Source: Parabacteroides sp. TM07-1AC
Lineage (GTDB): Bacteria; Bacteroidota; Bacteroidia; Bacteroidales; Tannerellaceae
Length of the DNA: 64,000 bases
Assembly: GCF_003480915.1 (NCBI RefSeq)
Contig: NZ_QUKD01000005.1
Location: forward strand, 62,001-126,000
Reading direction: 5' to 3'
The translations under genes and the position numbers were made by a program. Positions 26,358-35,024 of this stretch are shown here, one piece after another. The notes below the pieces were generated by a model. That model was not told where the DNA came from. It searched no databases and saw only the letters and a list, made by a program, of their open reading frames with translations. Positions within the stretch are counted from its first letter, which is position 1; every line of letters begins with the position of its first letter.

Positions 26358-27407
26358 TCAATATGTTATAATTGGTGATATATGGCAATCTCTATAATGA
26401 ATAAGTGCTGTAGCCCACGATAAACCAGCTCCAAATCCGCACATTATTACTTGTTTTTCTCCTTTCAATTTTTGCTCTAACTCTGAAACAATAGTCAGAG
26501 GAATAGAAGCAGAACTGGTATTACCGTACTTGGCAATACAATAGGGAACTTTCTTTTCATCAAACTTTAACCTTTTGATAAAGAAATCTGTCATAAATTT
26601 ATTTGACTGATGAAAAACAAGATAGTCTATATCATTCAACTCTATTTGAGTTATTTTGGCAACTTCTTTAATGCTCTTAGGTACTACGCTTATAGCAAAG
26701 TTAAAAACATCCATACCGTCCATATAAATTTCCATCTCAGTACGAATATTATTATTCTCTCTTTCCTTTTCCTCTAACGAGTCAATCATGACAGGATTAC
26801 GCATACCGGCTGGAATTTTAACAGAATCTTCTCCAGAACCATCTGTATTCAAAACAAATGTGGAATCCTTATATTCCCCTTTCTCTATCAGAGTAGCAGT
26901 TCCTGCATCCCCATAAAGAGGTGCGTTCACTTTATCCTTGGGATTCACTATCTTAGAGAAAGTTTCTCCATCCAATAATAAAACCCTATTAATGCCCTCC
27001 AAAGAGGCATATGCAAATGCTGTTGAAAGCGCATATACATACCCAGAACATCCCAAAGACAAGTCTAAACAGGCACAGGACTTAGGTAAATTTAATCGAT
27101 GTTGGAGAATACAAGATGTAGCAGGTATTCTATAGTCTGCTGTTTGGCTGGTAAATAACAACATATCAATTGATGCAATATCTATATTGTTATCTTCAAT
27201 CAGCCGTTTTGCTGCCTTATAACATAAATCAGATGCACAAACATCTGATTCACAAATACGCCTCTCATGAATACCCACCGAATTGATCACTTTATCAACC
27301 TCTTCTTGTTCCATAATAGCATTCAAATTCCTATTATAAGCAATCTTTGAAGGGACACATGCACTCATTGCCTTTATTCCAACGTTATGATATGTTATTG
27401 TTGCCAT
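26358..27407 (-). CDS. 3-oxoacyl-ACP synthase III-like thiolase-fold enzyme
   Basis: 349 residues from the chosen ATG at 27407, two bases after the SDR stop codon; an in-frame upstream extension would run inside the SDR gene. The KAS III triad is intact: Cys in LDLSLGCSGYVYAL, His in YLVFHQSNKFM and Asn in AKYGNTSSASIPL. It should start or extend an acyl chain on an ACP by decarboxylative condensation, or transfer an acyl group as KAS III relatives in natural-product clusters do. It is unlikely to be housekeeping fabH, given its position inside the glycan operon between a VOC protein and an SDR. Confidence 0.9.
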   Translation of the reverse strand: MATITYHNVGIKAMSACVPSKIAYNRNLNAIMEQEEVDKVINSVGIHERRICESDVCASDLCYKAAKRLIEDNNIDIASIDMLLFTSQTADYRIPATSCILQHRLNLPKSCACLDLSLGCSGYVYALSTAFAYASLEGINRVLLLDGETFSKIVNPKDKVNAPLYGDAGTATLIEKGEYKDSTFVLNTDGSGEDSVKIPAGMRNPVMIDSLEEKERENNNIRTEMEIYMDGMDVFNFAISVVPKSIKEVAKITQIELNDIDYLVFHQSNKFMTDFFIKRLKFDEKKVPYCIAKYGNTSSASIPLTIVSELEQKLKGEKQVIMCGFGAGLSWATALIHYRDCHISPIITY

Positions 27408-27409
27408 GA

Positions 27410-28141
27410 CTATTTTAATGAAAAACCACCATCTAAAACCATTATATTCCCTGTTAACCAACGACTTCCTTCCGACAAATGATATATGACAGCATTAGCG
27501 ACATCCTCTGGCGATCCTAACCCTAAAGGATATAATTTTTCCTGTTCTAAAAACTGTTCTTCTGAAATATTTGTATTTCCTATCATTTGGGTCCTGACTA
27601 TTCCAGGGCATATTGCATTAACTCTAATTCTCATTCCAGATAACTCTACAGCAAGAACTTTTACCGTTGAATTGATAGCTCCTTTAGACGCAGCATATAA
27701 AGTCGTTCCAGGTGTACCTAATAATGAAGAAATAGAAGATATAAAAACTAAAGAAGCACCTTTATTAATCAATTTCTTTTTGAGAAGTTTCTGAATCAGT
27801 ATTATCTGTGAAAAATAATTGATTTGAAACATGGAATTAATTTTCTCCTGATTAATAAATTTCACAGGAACAAACTCATTTACTCCAGCACAAAAAACTA
27901 CACCATCTAAATGCCCTATAGAATCTACAATAGACTTTAATTCCTCTTCTTTCGTTAGATCACAACAGAAATAATTATGATCCCCGTTTTCCAAAGTAAC
28001 TAATGTTTCATTCAGACGTTCTTCGTTTCTGGCAACTAAGACAACTTGTCCTTTCTCGCGAGCTACATATTGAGCGACAACTCGACCAATACCGGAAGAA
28101 GCTCCTGTTATTAATATACGTTTCCCTTCTAACTGGCTCAT
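27410..28141 (-). CDS. Short-chain dehydrogenase, FabG-like
   Basis: 243 residues, a classical SDR: cofactor loop TGASSGIGRVVAQYV near residue 12, the conserved CAGVNEF near 85, catalytic serine in FISSISSLLG and the YAASKGAINSTVKVLAVEL motif near 150, then NAICPGIVRTQM. This is the FabG type that reduces 3-oxoacyl-ACP to 3-hydroxyacyl-ACP. Overlaps the second ACP gene by four bases and precedes KAS III, so reduction of a KAS III product bound to that ACP is a natural inference. A sugar dehydrogenase role cannot be excluded. Confidence 0.9.
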   Translation of the reverse strand: MSQLEGKRILITGASSGIGRVVAQYVAREKGQVVLVARNEERLNETLVTLENGDHNYFCCDLTKEEELKSIVDSIGHLDGVVFCAGVNEFVPVKFINQEKINSMFQINYFSQIILIQKLLKKKLINKGASLVFISSISSLLGTPGTTLYAASKGAINSTVKVLAVELSGMRIRVNAICPGIVRTQMIGNTNISEEQFLEQEKLYPLGLGSPEDVANAVIYHLSEGSRWLTGNIMVLDGGFSLK

Positions 28142-28371
28142 CCCAACTTAGATACAACTATATTATACAAATCTTCCACAGTAATAGCATTACGTATATC
28201 GTCTCCTTTTATACTAACTTCGTATTCTTCATCAACCATTGCGATAATAGATAAAGCAGTTAAAGAAGACCATTCTTCCAACTCTTTAAATGCAGTCTCC
28301 GCTTTTATTTCGTCAATATCAGTATCATCGAACTGAGCTGCAAAATTTTCAAGAAAAAGATTCAAATCCAT
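28138..28371 (-). CDS. Acyl carrier protein (second of two)
   Basis: 77 residues, strongly acidic. The phosphopantetheine region is EEWSSLTALSIIAMVDEEYEV; a serine stands in the DSL-like position but the usual preceding Asp is replaced by Ser, which marks a specialised rather than housekeeping ACP. Overlaps the SDR gene by four bases and follows the sugar acyltransferase gene by 17. Together with the ACP at 24132 it gives the locus two carriers, perhaps one for loading and one for elongation. Confidence 0.88.
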   Translation of the reverse strand: MDLNLFLENFAAQFDDTDIDEIKAETAFKELEEWSSLTALSIIAMVDEEYEVSIKGDDIRNAITVEDLYNIVVSKLG

Positions 28372-28388
28372 ATATATATTCTAATTTA

Positions 28389-29018
28389 TTATATTTTTAC
28401 GGCTGGCAAACCAAACACTGTCATTTCTTCTTTCACATTTCTAATAACAACACTACCAGCCCCAACTGTTGCTTTATCGTTAATTTTCTTATGCGGCAAA
28501 ACAATTCCACCCGTGTGAATGGTCACCATTTCACCTAATTCGGCATATCCACCTAAAAAAGCATAAGTATTCAAATGACAATAATCACCCACTCTAACAT
28601 CATGTCCCAAATCAGAGAAAGGTTGTATAGTCACAAAATCACCTATAGTGATATCACATGAAATTAAGGCATTACGACAAATAATACATCCTGTTCCTAC
28701 TTTGACATTTTTTGAAATATAAGCATTAGGATGAATTAAAGTCATAAATTTTCCATTTTTATCCAACACCATTTGTACATACTTTTTCTTATAGAAAACA
28801 TCTCCTAAAGCACACACAAAAATATCATTTTCCTGGATATTATAATCCTCAACAGCTCCCAATATAGAAGGATAACCTTCATATCCATCTAAAGCATCAC
28901 TTTTATCATCCAGGAATCCTGTGACAATAAAGTCTCTACCATATCCATCACATTCAATCGCTAAATTGTATATTTCACGACCAAATCCACGTGCTCCGAT
29001 GATTATTAAATGCTTCAT
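28389..29018 (-). CDS. NeuD-family sugar O/N-acyltransferase, left-handed beta helix
   Basis: 209 residues. An N-terminal Rossmann-like domain (HLIIIGARGFGREIYNLA) is typical of NeuD/PglD proteins. The rest is a hexapeptide-repeat helix (NAYISKNVKVGTGCIICRNA, ISCDITIGDFVTIQPFSDL, YGELGEMVTIHTG-like units) with an active-site histidine candidate in DLGHDVRVGDYCHLN. The PglD/PerB group acetylates the 4-amino group of UDP- or GDP-sugars made by a DegT aminotransferase, and such an aminotransferase is the overlapping upstream gene (four bases). The nearby ACPs raise the possibility of a donor other than acetyl-CoA. Confidence 0.9.
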   Translation of the reverse strand: MKHLIIIGARGFGREIYNLAIECDGYGRDFIVTGFLDDKSDALDGYEGYPSILGAVEDYNIQENDIFVCALGDVFYKKKYVQMVLDKNGKFMTLIHPNAYISKNVKVGTGCIICRNALISCDITIGDFVTIQPFSDLGHDVRVGDYCHLNTYAFLGGYAELGEMVTIHTGGIVLPHKKINDKATVGAGSVVIRNVKEEMTVFGLPAVKI

Positions 29019-30118
29019 TGTATAATAGACTTTATTACTCGCTCAATATCATTTTCATTCAAGCCATGATGCATCGGTAGACAAATTACCTCTTCAGCCA
29101 TTTTATAAGCTTCTGGCAAATTCATTTTGGAAGCCGACTCCAAACCACGGTATGTAGAAAAAGTACTTATTAAAGGATAAAAGTAGCGACGCCCAAAGAC
29201 ACCTACAGACTTCATTTTCTCGTATAAGTCATCTCTACTCATACCATATTTCTTTTCATCCACAAAGATAGGAAAATAAGAGTAATTATGTTTAACATTC
29301 GGTTTATCATCAAAACAACGTATCCCTTCAACATCATTCAAGGCTTCCCGATATTGTTTTGCCACCCGACAACGTTTTTCTATAGCTTGATCCACATGTT
29401 TAAGGCTCAATAAACCATATGCAGCACGCACTTCATCCATTTTTCCATTAATACCAGGAGCAACAACAGTTGTTTCATTCGCAAATCCAAAATTTTTAAT
29501 ATAGTCAATCCGTTGTTTTGTTTGCTCATCATGACAAATCAAAGCTCCTCCCTCTATTGTACTATAAACCTTCGTAGCATGAAAACTCAATGTAGCCATA
29601 TCTCCAGCATTAATAATAGATTGTCCATTTTCCTGAACCCCGAAAGCGTGAGCTGCATCATAAATTATTTTCAATCCATAAGTATCCGCAATTTCCTGAA
29701 TACGCCTGATTTTACAAGGTTGCCCATAAACATGAACAGGCATAATTGCTGTTGTCTTAGGTGTTATTGCTGCTTCTATTTTCTCAGGATCTATATTACC
29801 CGTCTCAGGATCTATATCAACAAATACTGGTTTAATGCCATTCCACCACAAAGCATGGGTAGTAGCAACAAAACTATATGGAGTGGTAATGACTTCTCCT
29901 GTAATTCTCATTGCTTGCAATGCACAGATCAAAGGTAATGTTCCATTAGTAAATAAACTAATATATGGTACCCCTAAGTATTCACAAAGAGCCTTCTCCA
30001 ATTTCTGATGATATAACCCATTATTGGTAAGCCATTGCCTATCCCAAATATCTTTTAATGATACGATAAACTCATCCAATGAAGGAAGCAATGGAGAGGT
30101 TACTTTTATTTCTTCCAT
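29015..30118 (-). CDS. DegT/DnrJ/EryC1/StrS sugar aminotransferase
   Basis: 367 residues, PLP-dependent transfer of an amino group to a nucleotide-linked keto-sugar. The internal aldimine lysine is in LSFHATKVYSTIEGGALI near residue 183, preceded by IIYDAAHAFGV with the PLP-ring Asp. The SFHATK form and the N-terminal NNGLYHQKLEKALCEYLG are closest to the VioA/FdtB/QdtB-like subgroup that makes 3- or 4-amino-dideoxy sugars. Overlaps the NeuD-family acyltransferase, giving the usual amination-then-acylation pair. No 4,6-dehydratase gene is in the window, so its keto-sugar must come from elsewhere. Confidence 0.92.
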   Translation of the reverse strand: MEEIKVTSPLLPSLDEFIVSLKDIWDRQWLTNNGLYHQKLEKALCEYLGVPYISLFTNGTLPLICALQAMRITGEVITTPYSFVATTHALWWNGIKPVFVDIDPETGNIDPEKIEAAITPKTTAIMPVHVYGQPCKIRRIQEIADTYGLKIIYDAAHAFGVQENGQSIINAGDMATLSFHATKVYSTIEGGALICHDEQTKQRIDYIKNFGFANETTVVAPGINGKMDEVRAAYGLLSLKHVDQAIEKRCRVAKQYREALNDVEGIRCFDDKPNVKHNYSYFPIFVDEKKYGMSRDDLYEKMKSVGVFGRRYFYPLISTFSTYRGLESASKMNLPEAYKMAEEVICLPMHHGLNENDIERVIKSIIQ

Positions 30119-30123
30119 ATATC

Positions 30124-31266
30124 TTATTTTTTTGCTAAATACTCAAATATATTTTCATAGTTCTTTTTTAAGAACTTCTCATCAAATGCCTCTTTGGCAT
30201 ATTCGATACCCAAAGTATTCGGATATAAATGCAAAGACAATTCTTTTAAAGGTATATTTCCTATCTCATCACAATCATAAACATTCACACCATCATCTTT
30301 AAATCCTTTGAATAAAATACCTTTAGAAGATAGATAAACTTTTTTACCCCAAAGTAGTAACAACATTATATTTCCTAATGCTGATTGATGTTTATAGTCA
30401 AAAATAGCGATATCTATAGTCTTTATTAGTTTAACATAATCCAAAAAGCCTAAATTCTCTCGTAAAATCAGCACCTTATCACCATAAAGAGTTCTTGCAT
30501 AAGTTTCAATCGTCTCAGCATATGAGATATCACCATAAGAAAGTGGTAATACTATTTTTATATCTTCATTTTTATATACTAACAATTTATCCAGATATTC
30601 CCTATGCTTTAAAAAATCAAAGGCACAATGACCTATCATTATATTTATACTATCATCCATCCGTTTTTCCTCTAATTGAACAAGTTCAGGATAGTAATAC
30701 CCAGAAGTATAGTAAGATCTAAATATTTTCATATCAGATCCGAACCTTCTTCTAACTTCATCTTGATCTGCGCGGCAACAGACTATGATCGATTTCATTT
30801 TTTTTACTTTAGAGAAGTACAAACAGCTCCAAATCAGCTCATACACAAATGAATACATTAAATTCAGTGTAAACTTCAAACAATACACTAACCGCTTTTT
30901 CAAAGAAGAAATATCACGCTTGACTCTATGAGTTCTATATAAATCATGTCCCCAAACCCACCAAGTTATTTTTCTTAACAAACTTTTCTTCATAAATAAA
31001 AAAGTCCAAATAGGATATGGAAGACTATGCAGAATTATCGAATCACCTAAAGGCAAATATTTATATAAAACCTCTGCTCGACTTTTATCTTCGTAAATAA
31101 CATTGTCTAAATCAACTAATTTATCTATAATATTCTTTGACAAGAGTACAAACAAATGTTCACGTGCAGACAAATATTTATCAATGAACAATATGAAATT
31201 TATACAAAACGAAGATGCCCCCATAGGCATTATATGAATATATTTATATCTTCCATTTTGTTTCAT
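30124..31266 (-). CDS. GT56-like glycosyltransferase (WecF/4-alpha-L-fucosyltransferase family)
   Basis: 380 residues. It is recognised by overall resemblance to the TDP-Fuc4NAc:lipid II transferase WecF: YIHIMPMGASSFCINFI at the start, ITWWVWGHDLYR near residue 115, MIGHCAFDFLKHREYLDKL near 212, VLPLSYGDISYAETIE and DIAIFDYKHQSALGNIMLLLLWGKKVYL. WecF adds Fuc4NAc to a polyprenyl-linked intermediate in enterobacterial common antigen synthesis. Here the gene sits between the flippase and an aminotransferase/acyltransferase pair, the right context for transferring the acylated amino-sugar those enzymes would make. Confidence 0.85.
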   Translation of the reverse strand: MKQNGRYKYIHIMPMGASSFCINFILFIDKYLSAREHLFVLLSKNIIDKLVDLDNVIYEDKSRAEVLYKYLPLGDSIILHSLPYPIWTFLFMKKSLLRKITWWVWGHDLYRTHRVKRDISSLKKRLVYCLKFTLNLMYSFVYELIWSCLYFSKVKKMKSIIVCCRADQDEVRRRFGSDMKIFRSYYTSGYYYPELVQLEEKRMDDSINIMIGHCAFDFLKHREYLDKLLVYKNEDIKIVLPLSYGDISYAETIETYARTLYGDKVLILRENLGFLDYVKLIKTIDIAIFDYKHQSALGNIMLLLLWGKKVYLSSKGILFKGFKDDGVNVYDCDEIGNIPLKELSLHLYPNTLGIEYAKEAFDEKFLKKNYENIFEYLAKK

Positions 31267-32702
31267 CTTTTTCTTAATACAAAATTCAACGACTCTTTTA
31301 ATATCTTTGAATCAGCACCCCAAAGAATAGCAAAGTATACAACGCCAGTGATTAATATCTTTGAGAATAACAACAAATAAATATTTGATATATAAAGACA
31401 CAATACCCACGCTACAAAGAAAGAAAACAATACAGACAGTAGATAAGGGGAAATATCTTTAAGTACTAAAACAAATTTCAAATTCAATATTTTAGAAACG
31501 CGGGTATGCCACCATATAATACTAATTAAAAAAACAAAGATATAAGCGCACACCATCGTATAAATGCCTAAAGGGAAACATAGAGCCACCACAGATAACT
31601 GAACAATGGCAGTTCCCACTACACCTTTTAAATAAATATCAGATTTTCCATGTGCTATCAAGAGATTAGTATATAAAAACCATATATAGCCAAAAGCTCC
31701 CCACAAGCAAAACAATTGCAGAAAAGGCACACTAGCTAACCATTTCTCTCCAACTGTAATAATAATGAATTCTTTAGCTATAAATGCTAATCCTAATAAT
31801 AAAGGGAAAGAGACAAAAGCGCCAAAACGAAGCATTTTTCGTAAAATCATAGTTTCCCTTTCCGTATCATCTGTTACCTGGGCAAATACAGGCTGAGCCA
31901 CACTTAGAACCATTCCTGTAACCAGACCATACCCCATAGTCATCCATTTATTCCCTTGAGAATAGTATCCTACCTGATTTGCATTATAAAAACGCCCCAA
32001 CAATATAGAAAATACATTTACATTAATCTGCTGAAATATATTTGTTAGAAACATTTTACTACTAAACCCCAATATACCTTTTAATGGAGCAAAGTTAAAT
32101 TCAAATGTTGGTTTCCAAGGTGCAAATATGAATCTCAGAACTGCCCCACTAATTGCATATGTAAGACTTTGCAGAGCTAAAGCCCAATAGGCATATCCTT
32201 TTATTGCCAATACAACTCCTACAGTTCCAGATAGAGCCATTGCTGAAATATCAATTTGAGCCTGTTGCTTCACCATCAACTGTTTAAATAGGACTGTATA
32301 GGATACAGAAGCACATCCAGAAAAGAAAAAGCCCAAGAACAGAACTCTCGAAAGCCAAATCAATTCAGGATGATGGTAAAACTCCGCAATCATTGGAGCT
32401 AAAAGAAAAAGAACTAGATAACAAATCAAACCAACAATAACTGTGAACCAAAATACGGCATTATAATCACTATGCAATATTTTCTTTTTATTCGTTAATG
32501 CAACAGTAAACCCACTATTAATAATCGTTCCTGCAATCCCGGAAAAGACAGCGAGCATACCTACCAATCCATAATCTTCTGCATCCAAAATACGAGCTAA
32601 AACAATACCAAAGCACATGCCTAGCAACTGCTGCACACCATTACTCAATCCTCCCCAAAAGAGTCCTTTTGCCGTCTTTTCTTTCAGCGTTTGCTCTGCC
32701 AT
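31263..32702 (-). CDS. Wzx-type oligosaccharide flippase (MOP superfamily)
   Basis: 479 residues with about 12-14 hydrophobic segments spread over the whole length, opening with LKEKTAKGLFWGGLSNGVQQLLG, and DAEDYGLVGMLAVFSGIA near residue 40, as in Bacteroidota Wzx/O-antigen flippases. It moves undecaprenyl-diphosphate-linked oligosaccharide from the cytoplasmic to the periplasmic face. Its start codon directly abuts the stop codon of the upstream BRO-domain gene and its end overlaps the GT56 gene by four bases. It has no polymerase partner in the window. Confidence 0.93.
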   Translation of the reverse strand: MAEQTLKEKTAKGLFWGGLSNGVQQLLGMCFGIVLARILDAEDYGLVGMLAVFSGIAGTIINSGFTVALTNKKKILHSDYNAVFWFTVIVGLICYLVLFLLAPMIAEFYHHPELIWLSRVLFLGFFFSGCASVSYTVLFKQLMVKQQAQIDISAMALSGTVGVVLAIKGYAYWALALQSLTYAISGAVLRFIFAPWKPTFEFNFAPLKGILGFSSKMFLTNIFQQINVNVFSILLGRFYNANQVGYYSQGNKWMTMGYGLVTGMVLSVAQPVFAQVTDDTERETMILRKMLRFGAFVSFPLLLGLAFIAKEFIIITVGEKWLASVPFLQLFCLWGAFGYIWFLYTNLLIAHGKSDIYLKGVVGTAIVQLSVVALCFPLGIYTMVCAYIFVFLISIIWWHTRVSKILNLKFVLVLKDISPYLLSVLFSFFVAWVLCLYISNIYLLLFSKILITGVVYFAILWGADSKILKESLNFVLRKR

Positions 32703-33545
32703 TTATTCTTTCTTATCATTTCCTTTATCCAACCTCAACCCCGTTTTCGCATTAAGCGGAGAAATAACCGAATGTCCCAAATCACTTTCCAATTGTTTTC
32801 GGGCAGCTTCGGCAGCTTTTCCTCCTTGTTGGGCTACTTGTACATGCTCTTCAAAATATTGTGGATCCTTTTCTTTGGATAATTCCGTAGTTGCAGCTTC
32901 TGCCAGCATATTGAGGGCGAGTTCGGTATTCGTCATGTTATCACGAAGACTCTCTTTTTTCAACCCTTTAAAACGTTTATACTCTTTTGATGTTTTACCA
33001 GACCATGTTTGATAAATAATATCCGTGAGAGTGGCGAACTGTACACCCTCTTGTAAGCCGTGACTTCTCCATTCATCGGTCAGATCTTTACGAATCTCGA
33101 TGCTTTTGAGCCGTTGGTTGATCCAATGGTCCGAATAACCCAAGTTTTTATACTCCATCATCGCCCGATCGATTGTCCGTTCCGGATCCTGCATTTCGTC
33201 TAATCGCTCTTTAGCGACTTGAGCCATCCAAAGCTTGAACGGTTCAGCTTTCGGAGATGGGATAGATTGGATCAAACGGAACAACTGCTCAGTTGTGGCA
33301 ACATCGGTTTTATAATATTTACCGTCTGCTGATGGTAATTTCAGTTGTACGATTTGAGCGTACAACTGACTTCCTTCTACAGATAACTTCCGTTTCAAAT
33401 CACTCCAATATCTACGTGGGTTCTCACTATCCGTCAGTACACTCACCACATCTACTATAGAGAAATACCATTCTTCCGTTTCGTCGTCCCAAAGGGTACG
33501 CACTTTCTTTTCTTCAAAAATTTTAATTGCTTCTTTCTTCGTCAT
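32703..33545 (-). CDS. BRO-N-domain protein (phage antirepressor-like)
   Basis: 280 residues. The first 110 match the BRO-N/antirepressor pattern: VRTLWDDETEEWYFSIVDVVSVLTDS, RRYWSDLKRKL and TDVATTEQLFRLIQSIPSPKAEPFKLWMA. The remaining part is helical and charged (DPERTIDRAMMEYKNLGYSDHWI, TLTDIIYQTWSGKTSKEYKRFKGL), as in the Bacteroidales group related to DinD. Such proteins bind DNA in phage settings; the function here is not known. No phage genes surround it. It is the first gene of the glycan run and touches the flippase gene with no gap. Confidence 0.82.
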   Translation of the reverse strand: MTKKEAIKIFEEKKVRTLWDDETEEWYFSIVDVVSVLTDSENPRRYWSDLKRKLSVEGSQLYAQIVQLKLPSADGKYYKTDVATTEQLFRLIQSIPSPKAEPFKLWMAQVAKERLDEMQDPERTIDRAMMEYKNLGYSDHWINQRLKSIEIRKDLTDEWRSHGLQEGVQFATLTDIIYQTWSGKTSKEYKRFKGLKKESLRDNMTNTELALNMLAEAATTELSKEKDPQYFEEHVQVAQQGGKAAEAARKQLESDLGHSVISPLNAKTGLRLDKGNDKKE

Positions 33546-33642
33546 TGTTTTGGTCTTTATTTATTATTAACCTTTTCAAGCTCACTCTGATTTCCTTTTT
33601 ACTGTATGTCGATTCTCTCAAAAGCTTCAACGAATATACTTG

Positions 33643-33677
33643 AAAAAGCAGAACTGGTCAAAAGTTTTAACCAGTTC
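33643..33677 (-). terminator. Probable terminator after the UDP-glucose dehydrogenase gene
   Basis: On the minus strand GAACTGGT and ACCAGTTC pair around an 11-base loop, followed by TGCTTTTTC. It separates the sugar-supply genes from the BRO/flippase run. The stem is modest, so partial read-through is possible. Confidence 0.6.
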
Positions 33678-33689
33678 AAATAGATTATT

Positions 33690-35003
33690 CTACCTCCCTA
33701 TGCAATGATAAACAAACCCATTCTCTTCCATCTCCTTGATGTCATAAATATTACGACCGTCAAGTACCAGCGGGGTAGCCATCAGTTTCTTAATGGCAGA
33801 CCAGGAAGGCATACGAAATTCTTTCCATTCCGTCACAAGCATCAAGGCATCAGCATCTACAACAGCATCATAAATGTCTTTTGCATAATGAACCGCATCA
33901 CCAATACGACGTTTGGCTTCTTCCACAGCCACCGGGTCATACGCATACACCTCACAACCGGCAGCCAATAACTTATCTATCAAGACCAAAGAGGGAGCTT
34001 CGCGCATATCATCTGTTTCAGGTTTAAAAGCCAATCCCCAGATAGCAACACGTTTTCCTTTCAAGTCGCCCTTGAAATGTTTTTCAAGCTTATGGAACAA
34101 AAGAGATTTCTGTTCATTATTCACTTCCTCTACAGCCTGCAGGATACGCATCGGGTATTTATTCTGTCTAGCCGTATTAATCAAGGCTTTCACATCCTTT
34201 GGAAAACAAGAACCACCATATCCGATACCTGCATACAGGAAACGGTTACCGATACGACTATCCGATCCGATCCCCTTGCGCACCATATTCACATCAGCAC
34301 CAACAATCTCACACAAATTCGCGATATCATTCATAAAGCTGATGCGGGTAGCCAGCATGGCATTCGCAGCATACTTGGTCATCTCCGCAGAGGGCACATC
34401 CATAAAAATAACACGGAAATTGTTCAAAAGGAAAGGACGGTACAAACGAGTCATCAGCTCTTCTGCACGCTCCGACTCAATACCTACGACTACACGGTCC
34501 GGACTCATAAAATCACTGATCGCAGCACCTTCTTTCAGGAATTCCGGATTGGAAGCAACATCAAATTCAATTTGTACCCCACGCTTATCCAACTCTTCCT
34601 GGATAGCCTGGCGTACTTTTTTAGCAGTACCGACAGGCACTGTACTTTTCGTTACTACCAAAATGTGCTTTTTGATATTGCGACCGACAGTACGTGCCAC
34701 TTCAAGCACATACTTCAAGTCTGCACTGCCATCTTCGTCGGGAGGTGTACCTACGGCACTGAACAAGACTTCTACCTCATCCAGGCACTCTGCCAAATCA
34801 GTTGTAAAATGTAATCTTCCGGCCTGCTGGTTACGGTGAACCATATCTTCCAGGCCCGGTTCATATATAGGGATTATACCTTGTTTAAGGTTTTCAATTT
34901 TTTCAGTATTTACATCGACGCAAAAGACTTCGGTTCCCATTTCTGCAAAACAGGTTCCGGTAACCAGGCCCACATAGCCTGTTCCTACTATCGCTATTTT
35001 CAT
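33690..35003 (-). CDS. ugd: UDP-glucose 6-dehydrogenase
   Basis: Oxidises UDP-glucose to UDP-glucuronate with two NAD. 437 residues: Rossmann motif MKIAIVGTGYVGLVTGTCFAEMG, the substrate-binding NPEFLKEGAAISDFM near residue 157, and the catalytic cysteine in GYGGSCFPKDVKALI near 260. AIWGLAFKPETDDMREAPSL in the C-terminal domain is standard. It follows the UDP-glucuronate decarboxylase by 21 bases, so the pair should convert UDP-glucose to UDP-xylose. A hairpin terminator follows. Confidence 0.97.
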   Translation of the reverse strand: MKIAIVGTGYVGLVTGTCFAEMGTEVFCVDVNTEKIENLKQGIIPIYEPGLEDMVHRNQQAGRLHFTTDLAECLDEVEVLFSAVGTPPDEDGSADLKYVLEVARTVGRNIKKHILVVTKSTVPVGTAKKVRQAIQEELDKRGVQIEFDVASNPEFLKEGAAISDFMSPDRVVVGIESERAEELMTRLYRPFLLNNFRVIFMDVPSAEMTKYAANAMLATRISFMNDIANLCEIVGADVNMVRKGIGSDSRIGNRFLYAGIGYGGSCFPKDVKALINTARQNKYPMRILQAVEEVNNEQKSLLFHKLEKHFKGDLKGKRVAIWGLAFKPETDDMREAPSLVLIDKLLAAGCEVYAYDPVAVEEAKRRIGDAVHYAKDIYDAVVDADALMLVTEWKEFRMPSWSAIKKLMATPLVLDGRNIYDIKEMEENGFVYHCIGR

Positions 35004-35024
35004 AATTTATAATCAAAATGCAAA

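Noticed and set aside
27408..27461. N-terminal extension of the KAS III gene
   Set aside because: It would lie inside the SDR gene and has no similarity to KAS III. The ATG at 27407 sits two bases after the SDR stop.
30124..31266. Wzy-type polymerase
   Set aside because: No multiple membrane helices; the conserved blocks match the WecF (GT56) family.
33913..34839. Plus-strand open frame of 308 codons opposite ugd
   Set aside because: Shadow of ugd; serine-rich composition with no domain.
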